The notes under the pieces are model-generated. The model saw only the letters and a program-made list of their open reading frames with translations, did no database searches and was not told the DNA's origin. Both the position numbers and the translations under genes were made by a program. From Planctomycetaceae bacterium (GTDB lineage Bacteria > Planctomycetota > Planctomycetia > Planctomycetales > Planctomycetaceae), in NCBI GenBank assembly GCA_020426085.1, contig JAGQQP010000011.1:1-21436 (forward strand): a DNA stretch of 21,436 bases. The letters run 5' to 3'. Position 1 is the first letter of the stretch, and each line of letters starts with the position of its first letter. Shown here piece by piece: positions 6,668 through 15,500 of this stretch.

Positions 6668-7273
6668 ATGAACTATCTGTCACGTAAATCAGGGGTTGCT
6701 CTGCTGGTTCTGGGATTGGTCTCTCAAGTTGGTTGTGCTTCAATGAATCATACCGAAGCAGGGGCCGCTCATGGTGCTGGGATTGGTGCCATCACTGGCG
6801 CGATTATCGGGAATTCATCCGGTAACGCCGGCGCAGGTGCTCTGATTGGTGCTGCTACCGGTGGACTGGCAGGGAGTCTGATTGGAAATGCCGAAGACGC
6901 CCGGGAAGAACGGGATGTGGCCATTGCCCAGGCAAATCATGAACGCGTCGCCCGTGCTGCAATTCATAACGGCGATGTTCTGCAGATGGCTCACAACGGT
7001 GTGAGTGACTCTGTGATCATGGGAGCCATTCGTAGTCGGGGTGGTGCCTTTGATTTGAGCCCCCAGACAATTATCATGCTCAAGCAGCAGGGGCTCAGTG
7101 ATCAACTGATCGAATTCATGCAGCAACACAACTATGTGAGCTCTCCACAGCCTGTGGTGGTCCAGCAGGCACCGACGGTTGTCACTTCACCCTCTGTTGT
7201 GTTTGTACGGCCTCGTCCGCGACCCCGCTATGTTCGACCACACTATGGCGTGCACGGCCACTTTCACTTTTAA
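6668..7273 (+). CDS. Glycine-zipper envelope (putative lipo)protein
   Basis: A 201-residue exported protein. The signal region (1-23) ends SQVGC; Cys23 could be lipidated, but Gln at -3 makes the lipobox weak. Residues 34-74 are a glycine zipper of repeated GA-x-IG, GAIIG, GALIGAATGG and SLIG turns, typical of outer-membrane or membrane-inserting envelope proteins. Residues 103-153 contain two copies of a short helical motif, LQMAHNGVSDSVI and IMLKQQGLSDQLI (consensus G-[VL]-S-D-x-[VL]-I). The C-terminus is Pro/Val rich, then RPRPRPRY and a His-rich HGHFHF end. I chose ATG 6668 because GGAAGGA (6652-6658) lies 9 bases upstream; GTG 6650 would overlap that site. Its stop directly abuts the stop of the kinase gene on the other strand. 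Role beyond an envelope component is unknown. Confidence 0.82.
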   Translation: MNYLSRKSGVALLVLGLVSQVGCASMNHTEAGAAHGAGIGAITGAIIGNSSGNAGAGALIGAATGGLAGSLIGNAEDAREERDVAIAQANHERVARAAIHNGDVLQMAHNGVSDSVIMGAIRSRGGAFDLSPQTIIMLKQQGLSDQLIEFMQQHNYVSSPQPVVVQQAPTVVTSPSVVFVRPRPRPRYVRPHYGVHGHFHF

Positions 7274-10200
7274 TTAACGGTTTAACTGCACGACCTGAGG
7301 GGCTTTGTTCTTCCAGTCAACGGTCAGCCATAAAATGGCCTGACCATCCTGACTGCCTGTCGCCACAAAACGTCCATTTGGTGAGAAATCAACCGATGTG
7401 ACTCCCTGTGCATGGCTGCTGAGTGTCAGGATTTCTTTTCCGGAATCCGTATCCCAGAGCTTGGCTGTACCATCGTCACTGGCGGTAAAGGCGCGGCTGT
7501 CATCTGGTGAGAAGACAACCGATGCCACGGGAGCCGTATGACCGGCGAGAACTGTTTTCTTTCCGGTCTCGATATCCCAGATAATCGCGGTATTATCTTC
7601 TGACCCTGAAATCAATCGTTTTCCATCATGGGAGTAAGCGACTTCCAGAACAGGCCATTCGTGTCCTTTGAATGTTTTCAGTTTTTTACCGGTTCCTGCA
7701 TCCCACATCACCAGAGTTTTGTCATTGGAAGCGGTTACGATTTGCGAACCGTCGGGTGAGAAAATGGCACTTTTCACATGCGTTCTCGGTTGTTCCAGAC
7801 GCATCAGCATGGCACCATTTTCGGCATTCCAGATTATAGATGTACCATCATCGCTTGAAGTGAGAATCCGTTTTCCATCTGGGGAGTAGCGGACCGTGTT
7901 GACATACCCGTTATGTTTCTGTTCCAGTTTCTTTTCGGCCTGACCTGTCTGAGTATTCCAGATTTTTGCAGAGTTATCCCAGCTGCCTGTCACCAGCCAT
8001 TTTCCGTCTGGTGAGAATGCTGCGGATGCCACAACACCGTGCGGGTGAAACGCCATGATCTGCTGGGCGGTTACATCGTTCCAGAGTCGAGCATCGCGCC
8101 CGCCAACTGTCAGAATCGAATTGTGGTAAGGTGAAAAGATCGCAGTCCACAGCATGCCGCCTTTGGAACGAAAATCCAGAAACGGATTCAGTTGACCGTT
8201 CTTTCCAGGAATTTTCAGTTCGGTTCCGGTTTCCAGAGCCCAGACTTGAATGACACGTTGTTGCACATTGGCGGTCAAGAGTCGTTTATTATCCTGTGAA
8301 ACACTGACAGAGTTAATCAAGCCGTTCACAGGTTGAATGGTTCGAGTTACTTCCGTTGTCGCAAGATCCCAGACTCGTACCAGTCCATCAGCACAACTCG
8401 TTACGGCCTGTTTACCCTGATCAAAAACAGCCATGGAGAGAATCGCGTCGGGATGCTTCAGAATTTTACCCTGATTTTCTTTGCCCGTCGCCACATCCCA
8501 GTTACCCACGGTGTTATCACCACTGGCAGAAAGTACGGTTTTTCCGTCTGGTAAAAAGGCGATTGCTGTGATGCGTCGCGTATGTCCGGTCAACTTATGT
8601 AATAATTTACCTGCTCCAATATCCCACAGCATACAATGCCCGCGTGCATCGCCACTGACGCAATATCGTTTGTCGGGTGAAATGGCGACCGCACTGACTT
8701 CCGAATGATGTCCAGTCAGTTCTTTGAGCAGTTTTCCTGTCGCGATGTCCCAGATGCGAACGGTTTTTTCATCGCTGCCTGTTACCAGTAGTTTTGAATC
8801 AAATGAAACCGCAATCGCGGCGCTGCGTCCGGTATGTTCAAAGCGTTCGTGTTCGGTTCCGGTCTGGATATCCCAGATGCGAACCGAATTATCAACGGCT
8901 GCCGTGGCGAGACGTTTGCCATCAGGCAGGAAGACAGCACTCGAAGCCAGGAAGGCGTGACCTTCCGTAAATTCTTTGTTTGGTTTTCCTGTAGAAACGT
9001 CCCAGGAGATCGCTGTTTTATCACGACTGGCGGTGACCAGCTGTTTTCCATCGTGTGAGAATGAGACATCCAGAATGGCATCGACGTGTTGAGCCAGAAC
9101 ACGTCCTTTGAGGGTGCGGATTTCGGCATAGTTTGCGATGTTCCATAATTTCAGCTGGGCATCGTGGCTGGCAGAGAGAATCCACTTACCATCATTGAGA
9201 ATCATAGCAGCCTGAACCCAGCTGTCATGACCACGAAACGTTTTCAGTGCTTTCGTCGTCTCGATATCCCAGAGTTTGACTGTATTGTCATGGCTGGCCG
9301 AGATCAGCATCTTTCCATCCTTGGTGAATTCCGCAGACTGGACGCTCTCCTGATGACCTTCAAAGGCGACATATGCTGGTGGTTCGTTTTCTTTTCCGGA
9401 GACCAGTTTTGAAAAATCGTAAGGGACGATATCTTCCGGTCGCCATAAGAGGATACGACGATCATAGCCGCTGGTAACCACATGTGTGCTTTCTTCATCG
9501 GGCGAGAAGTGCGCTGAATAGACCGGACCCTGGTGACCGGTGAAGGGGGCTCCTTTTTCTCCTGTTTCCGTATTCCAGATGACTGCCGTTCCATCCTGAC
9601 TGGCTGTGACAATTCTTCTTTCATCTGTGGAGAAGTTGGCATCCCAGACCCACCAGTTGTGTCCCCAGTAACGCTTCAGCTGATCGCCTGATTTCACATC
9701 CCAGAGTCGGGCTGTTTTGTCATAGGAACTGGTTAAAAGACGTTTCCCGTCTTTCGAAAACGAAATGCTCAAGACGCCTTCTGTATGTCCCTGGTCAAAG
9801 GGCGCAGTTTTTGAAGTGTCTTTGAATTGAGTCGGAATCAGTGCATGAGAGTCCAGATTCCAAAGTTTGATAAAGCCCGTCGGGTCTTCACTGCCGGTTG
9901 CCAGGGTTTTCCCGTCAGGGCTGATGGCGACAGCGAGTACCGGATGTTTCTGGTGATCGAAGGTCGCGAGGACTCGTCCCGTCGTTCGATCCCAGAGGCG
10001 GGCAACCCCATCTTTACCACCCGTTGCAAACTGAGAACCATCTTTGGAGATCGCTAAGGCGTCAATAGGAGCTTGCGCATCGAAGGTTCGACTGCTTTGC
10101 GAGCAGAGATGCATTAAGCGACCCCATTCCCAGTTGCGCAGATTTTCCGGGCATTGGTTGAGTAATTCCACTGCGCTTTCAAATGCATTTTCATCGATTT

Positions 10201-12412
10201 TCGCAGCTGCCAGACCGATACGGGCGATATAGGCTTCGTATTCTTCTTTTTTCTTGGCGTCTTCTGCGATTTCTTTTTGAGCGATCGCTTCCTTCTCAGA
10301 TTCTTTTGCTTCCTTTTCAGATTCTTTAGCTTCCTGCAGTGCAATTTCTTCTTTACGCTTGGCTGCGATTGCTTCTTTAAGTGCCACGTCGGCTTTTTCA
10401 CGTGCCACCTTTTCGAGAGCCTGGGCCTCGACTGCTTTTTTTCGCTCCTGAACTGCAGTATCACGTTCTGTCTCTGCGACTTTTTCTGCCTCGAGTGCGC
10501 GATTGGCTTCGGCGCGGATCCAGAAGAAGGCTCCGGTAACGACAAACAGCACGGTTGCCAACATACCCACGAACACACGTTTTGCAGCACGAAGACGCTG
10601 CTGACGGGCATCACGTTCGGTTTGCGCAGCGCGGATTTTTTCGATCAGTTCCTGGTGTGCGGGGGCTTCTGAATTTAAAAGCGAGAGTCCCAGGTCATAG
10701 TCCCCTTTGCCGTAGGCCAGACCTGCGTAGCTAAGTGTTGCTTTTTCCGCTCCCACACTCGCTGTACTGTTTTCCGGCCAGAGCGAAAGGGCTTCCTGAA
10801 ATCCAAACAGAGCACGGGAGAACAGTTCGTAATTTTCCGTCTCGATGGCTTTGTTCAAATCGGATTCGGCACGTGTTGCCAGTGAGATACTTTCCGAATG
10901 GGACTGATAAGCCAGGATTGCCTGCTGGAAGGCCTGCACACTGGGATAACGATCCTGTGGGCGCAGCGCCATTGCTTTCATTGCGATGTCGACAAGCTCG
11001 CCTTTTTTCTCGGTGGGAACAATTTTATTCTTCGCGGCTGACATCAGGCATTTCATGGCGGTCTTGCCTGTATGAGGCGGACGACCCGTCAGGATTTCGT
11101 ACAGAATAGCGCCCAGCAGGTAGACATCTGAGAGAGGCGATATTTTATCAACAGGCCCCGTTGCCATCTCCGGCGCCATGTAAGCGGGGGTTCCCCCCAT
11201 ACTGGATGTTGTGATGATGCTGCTGGATTTACGAAATCCGGATGTCGACTGTGCCAGGCCCCAGTCCATGACCAGTACTTCACCAAATTCCCCCAGCATA
11301 ACATTTTCGGGTTTCAGGTCGCGGTGGACCACACTGCGGGAATGGGCGAAAGCGACCGCATCGGCGACTTTCATCAGAATGTTGAGGTTCTCTCCCAGTG
11401 TGTTTTTACGGATCGTTTTGAGCCAGGGGCGTCCCTCGACTTTTTTCATTGAGTAGAACAGCGCGCCCGTATTATTGCTGCCCACATCATAAATGGGAAC
11501 AATATTCGGGTGATCGAGTTCTCCGGTGACAACAGCTTCTGCGAGAAACTTGTGACGTTGCTCGCTACTTTGCGCGGTCTTGCTTTTCAGCATTTTGACA
11601 GCGACTTGTCTGTCGATGGAAGTCTGTCGTGCGGTATAGACAACCCCCATCCCCCCCTGACCGAGGATCTCCAGCAGTTCGTATTCTGCATTATCATTGA
11701 ACTCTGAGTTTGTGGTGTCACTGAACTCACGTTTTTTGATGACCAGCGAAGTCTGATTTGAAATCAGTTCTCCTGGTAAATCGGGGGCTTTGATCGTCAT
11801 ATCCGGACGGTCTGCCATTGTTGCCATATCATCGCCCCAGGCAGAATTCATCGTTGCCATCAGCTCAGGAGGGACATCATCTGAGACCAGAGTCGCTTCG
11901 ATATCGGATCGCGCATTTCCATCTTCGACAAAAGTGGCGCCAATATCGGTATTCTCAACGGATTCATCCAGAATTAAAGTCTGATCATTTCTATCTTCTG
12001 GCTGATCATCGGGATTTTCGTTAATCGTCTGCATCCCGGCCCAGTCACCCCGTTCATCCGACTCCATGGTCTGGTCAAGTTCCATTGATTCAGGATCGAC
12101 GACCGTCGCATAAATATCATTCTCGGGACTATTTTCGGCTATTGTCTGTTCATTCGATGGTAGATCTTCGAAAGTATCCTGTTCCGACTCAGCGGCATCG
12201 CTTGTCTGGAAAAGTTCTTCGGAATCTGCCGTGTCGAATGTGTCACTCGTTATTGTTTCGGAGTCCCATTGATCGGAAATGATAGTCTGATCAATTTCGC
12301 TGCTGCGGTCATCAGAATCAAAGTCTGAATCAGATTGAGTCTGGCCATTTTGCGCATTCAGCTCATCAGATGATTCTTCGTTCTCTTCTTTTTTGTCTGG
12401 ATTGTCATTCAT
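7274..12412 (-). CDS. Receptor-type Ser/Thr protein kinase with 21 WD40 repeats
   Basis: A 1712-residue protein. Residues 1-240 are an acidic, disordered tail with many T-hydrophobic-x-x-D/E/N motifs. Residues 243-500 are a PknB/Hanks-type kinase: GQGGMGVVY (251-259), VAVKML with Lys273, HRDLKPEN (363-370, catalytic D365), DWG at 383-385 in place of DFG, a Ser/Thr-rich activation segment (396-404) and APE (413-415). All catalytic residues are present, so it should be active. Residues 510-600 look helical and tetratricopeptide-like. One membrane helix spans about 613-632, followed by a Lys/Glu/Ala-rich coiled coil (634-730) and the WEWGRLMHLC segment that often precedes WD40 repeats in planctomycete kinases. 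From about 772 to the end are 21 WD40 units. I infer a cytoplasmic kinase with an external propeller sensor. No strong ribosome site precedes ATG 12412. It lies 130 bases downstream of the giant repeat protein gene, same strand; its ligand is unknown. Confidence 0.95.
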   Translation of the reverse strand: MNDNPDKKEENEESSDELNAQNGQTQSDSDFDSDDRSSEIDQTIISDQWDSETITSDTFDTADSEELFQTSDAAESEQDTFEDLPSNEQTIAENSPENDIYATVVDPESMELDQTMESDERGDWAGMQTINENPDDQPEDRNDQTLILDESVENTDIGATFVEDGNARSDIEATLVSDDVPPELMATMNSAWGDDMATMADRPDMTIKAPDLPGELISNQTSLVIKKREFSDTTNSEFNDNAEYELLEILGQGGMGVVYTARQTSIDRQVAVKMLKSKTAQSSEQRHKFLAEAVVTGELDHPNIVPIYDVGSNNTGALFYSMKKVEGRPWLKTIRKNTLGENLNILMKVADAVAFAHSRSVVHRDLKPENVMLGEFGEVLVMDWGLAQSTSGFRKSSSIITTSSMGGTPAYMAPEMATGPVDKISPLSDVYLLGAILYEILTGRPPHTGKTAMKCLMSAAKNKIVPTEKKGELVDIAMKAMALRPQDRYPSVQAFQQAILAYQSHSESISLATRAESDLNKAIETENYELFSRALFGFQEALSLWPENSTASVGAEKATLSYAGLAYGKGDYDLGLSLLNSEAPAHQELIEKIRAAQTERDARQQRLRAAKRVFVGMLATVLFVVTGAFFWIRAEANRALEAEKVAETERDTAVQERKKAVEAQALEKVAREKADVALKEAIAAKRKEEIALQEAKESEKEAKESEKEAIAQKEIAEDAKKKEEYEAYIARIGLAAAKIDENAFESAVELLNQCPENLRNWEWGRLMHLCSQSSRTFDAQAPIDALAISKDGSQFATGGKDGVARLWDRTTGRVLATFDHQKHPVLAVAISPDGKTLATGSEDPTGFIKLWNLDSHALIPTQFKDTSKTAPFDQGHTEGVLSISFSKDGKRLLTSSYDKTARLWDVKSGDQLKRYWGHNWWVWDANFSTDERRIVTASQDGTAVIWNTETGEKGAPFTGHQGPVYSAHFSPDEESTHVVTSGYDRRILLWRPEDIVPYDFSKLVSGKENEPPAYVAFEGHQESVQSAEFTKDGKMLISASHDNTVKLWDIETTKALKTFRGHDSWVQAAMILNDGKWILSASHDAQLKLWNIANYAEIRTLKGRVLAQHVDAILDVSFSHDGKQLVTASRDKTAISWDVSTGKPNKEFTEGHAFLASSAVFLPDGKRLATAAVDNSVRIWDIQTGTEHERFEHTGRSAAIAVSFDSKLLVTGSDEKTVRIWDIATGKLLKELTGHHSEVSAVAISPDKRYCVSGDARGHCMLWDIGAGKLLHKLTGHTRRITAIAFLPDGKTVLSASGDNTVGNWDVATGKENQGKILKHPDAILSMAVFDQGKQAVTSCADGLVRVWDLATTEVTRTIQPVNGLINSVSVSQDNKRLLTANVQQRVIQVWALETGTELKIPGKNGQLNPFLDFRSKGGMLWTAIFSPYHNSILTVGGRDARLWNDVTAQQIMAFHPHGVVASAAFSPDGKWLVTGSWDNSAKIWNTQTGQAEKKLEQKHNGYVNTVRYSPDGKRILTSSDDGTSIIWNAENGAMLMRLEQPRTHVKSAIFSPDGSQIVTASNDKTLVMWDAGTGKKLKTFKGHEWPVLEVAYSHDGKRLISGSEDNTAIIWDIETGKKTVLAGHTAPVASVVFSPDDSRAFTASDDGTAKLWDTDSGKEILTLSSHAQGVTSVDFSPNGRFVATGSQDGQAILWLTVDWKNKAPQVVQLNR

Positions 12413-12429
12413 AATGTTACCCGCGTTTT

Positions 12430-12459
12430 AACGTTACATACGGTTTCGAGTGTAACGTT
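12430..12459. promoter_or_regulatory. Perfect 9-bp inverted repeat before the kinase start
   Basis: AACGTTACA (12430-12438) and its exact complement TGTAACGTT (12451-12459) flank a 12-base spacer, ending 17 bases before the kinase start codon. A related AATGTTAC half-site lies at 12413-12420, directly before the ATG. The spacing, centre to centre about two helical turns, suits a dimeric repressor; an mRNA stem-loop hiding the start is the alternative. Confidence 0.5.
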
Positions 12460-12526
12460 GCTCTCTTTACTAATTGAGAATGATGACTGTGGTCGGATAT
12501 CTGATTTATTTATAACAGGAACGATC

Positions 12527-12540
12527 TCAGCAAACGCTGA
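12527..12540 (-). terminator. Weak hairpin just after the giant gene's stop
   Basis: TCAGC and GCTGA pair perfectly around a 4-base loop, 2 bases downstream of the TGA of the giant repeat protein gene. Only AT-rich sequence, not a T-run, follows on the minus strand. A weak terminator or chance; if it leaks, the kinase gene would be co-transcribed. Confidence 0.25.
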
Positions 12541-12542
12541 CA

Positions 12543-15500
12543 TCAGGGATTATTACGATAGATATTGTAATGACGATTGAGTAATCGGTTACAGTACTTC
12601 TCGAGTGCTGTTTCTCGTTCTTCAATCGTTGCCGGTTTTTTCAATAATGATTTTCCATGATAATAGCCTGAAAGCAGAGCGGCACTACTCCAGGCCTGCT
12701 CGCTGGTGATTGACTGCTGCTGATCACCACGTGTGTCGAATTTGTTGAATTCCTTCAAAGCATCGCCAGAATCCAGCCGTGGAAATTCAGCAGCGCCTTC
12801 CAGGAATGTCGCTTCAGAGGGGAACCAGTCTTGTATGAAATCGGAGAGTCCACTGTCAGCAAGGATGACCGTTACCAGCTCTTCAATCTGACGCAGTGAT
12901 TCCGAAAGCGAGTCTTCCGTACTCAATTGACTTGTTTTCTGCTGACTGGCGTCGTTACCGGAATCCGATTCTGTGGGAGGTGTAGACTGCTCCTCTGTAA
13001 CATCACTGGCTTTACCGTTACGGATGTCGACATCCATCAGCAGGCGAACTCGTTCTTCTCCCGCTTCTTTCAGATAGATCTGGTAGCGTCCATCTGGCAG
13101 TGTTTTGAACACTTTCGGCAGGTTGTCCAGATCCGATTCCTGAAGTGGTACATCTTCGATAACATCCCCATTGGGTGCCAGAATTTTCAAAAAGACCAGG
13201 CGTTCTGCGTTTTTATTTGCTTCGTTAATTGCCGAATCGAGCAACTGTGATTCTTTGTTTGTGAAGATGCTCTGGAAATTCGATGTCGAATCAAGAATGA
13301 TTTCCTGTTGCGGGAAGACCAGTTGTGGCACCTGGGGAGTGGTATCTATGGCAACGGTAGCCAGACCCTCACCAGGGGTTTCCAGTAAACCGGTTTCGAT
13401 CGTGAAATCCAGAGTTCCATTTCCATCAGAGAACGTAAATTGTTTATCGCCTTGCATTGTGACGATAATCGGGATGTCAGCTGCCGGGTTTTGGGGATCC
13501 GGGTTTCCGGCGTAAGTATGCTGGAACTCAAATGAGCCGGGGTTATCAAAATTGAAGGTCTCAACCGTACCATCACCCCAGTCGATGGTGATGAAGAAAT
13601 TCTGTTCCGAGAATCGTCCGAAATCACCCGTTACTGTTCCAACACCTGTTGGCAGAATCTGTGGCGTCAGAATATTCCGTAAGTCAGGAGGTAAACCTGC
13701 GATAGCACCTGTTTGTGAATTCAGAGTCGTGTTGGAATCAATGGAGACTCCACTGGAGCCATGGCCTGAAAAGATCCCTGTGCCTGCCACACTGTAATCA
13801 GAGGGGGTGCCTGTATCATTGATATCCAGGATGCCATCACCCGCCTCAACATTAATGTTTCCATTTCCACCGGATGCGCGGACAGAGGCATTCAGTGTTA
13901 AGTCGCCTGGGCCTGTTGATTCCAGATCAATGTTTCCACCGGAATTGTTGATGACGGGCGAATCAACGGTCAGCGGGCTTGCGTTTGAAATGATGATATC
14001 ACCCGCTGTATCAGCTGAATTTGTGATTCCTGCAACACCATCCACGGTTCCAATGGTTAATAATCCGCCCCCCGTGCTGTTATTGATCTGGATACTGCCT
14101 GCATCAGTATTGACTCCAGCCAGTAATGATACGGCGGTCTCAATGGAATTTGTCGAACCGGTGCCTGTTGCAGTTCTGAACACAAGTTGCTTGGATATGA
14201 TGTCTCTGCCGCCAGTATCGCCCGAATCGGTGATACCCCCATCCGTGCTTGTCAGCCGGGTAAATGTGGATGTCATCAGTTGGCCAACGTCGATATTATC
14301 ACCGGCCTGTAAATCCAGAATACCAGTTCCCGCATCGAAAACAGTGCCGTCAGACATACTGATGCCACCACCGCCTGCTCCCAGACTGGCCGAATCAGCC
14401 AGTAATGTAATCTGGCCATTAGATGAACTGATATCGCCTTCTGCGCCGAAGTTCAAACTGTTTTGTGCTGTCAGGTCAATTGTCCCACCGCTTGTACTGA
14501 AACCATCGTTGACTTGAATTGAGGAATTGATACCAGTCGCGGTAATCGCGATAGTTCCCGATCCATCCGTTGAGACAACATTTGTCAAAACACCCGGATT
14601 TTCAAACAGCATCGATCCGTCACCGATGATTGTGATTGCGGAATCAGTTGTTGAAACTTCTTCGAATGTTGTATCTCTGCCTCCAGATTGCTGGAAATCA
14701 ATGGTTCCATTACCAGTGGTCAGGCGGGTAAAGCTGACATCACCGGTGTCTGTCGAAGAGGTGTTATTCAGGTTTATGTTACCGGTTGTGGTGTTGACTG
14801 AGAGTGTTCCACCGGAAATTTCAACGGGGTCACTGTTACCAATTCCGTTTTCAGCCTGCAGTGTGATTGATCCACCGACAGCATCAATATCGATTTCAGG
14901 AGTACCCTGATCGTCAACCGCATCATTAATTTCACCAGCTGAGGTGATCGCAATTGCCCCGTTTGGACCAGAAACGGACCCGAGCAGAATATTCCCAAAT
15001 CCAACAGTTGAAATTGTGATTTCCGGAGTGGTTCCACCGGCTGCAATCGATGTCAGTGTCAACAGATCTGACTGTGCATCACCGGTGTTGGAAATGATAA
15101 TATTTCCGTTGAGGGTGGATGCGAAATCTATGTTCAGAGATTCGTTTCCGACCTGCTCCAGCTCTATGTCTCCTTCTGCTGTTGAAAGGCTTGTTGCCTC
15201 GGCAGCTGTAAATGCCGTGTTGTGCAGCAGGATATCACCCGTTGTTGTGTCTGCAGAAAACGTTTCTGCACTGAACTCGAGAGTGTCACCTGTGCCGATT
15301 CCCGTAGCTGCGTTGAGATCGAGGCTGGATGCATGGATGTTGAGCGGGTCAGGCAGCCCGTCATTCAAATCAATGATGGCAGCTTGCGAATCGATGAGAA
15401 CATCATTCGATACCGTTTCGATAAATCCGGTAAGGGTTACATCTCCTCCTGCAAGGATTCTGATATCTCCGGATGTCGTCTGAAGAATATCATGTACAAT

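Noticed and set aside
10277..10672. Phe/Cys-rich plus-strand frame resembling a membrane protein
   Set aside because: It is the complement of Glu/Lys/Ala codons of the kinase coiled coil, which read as Phe/Leu/Cys/Ser on the opposite strand.
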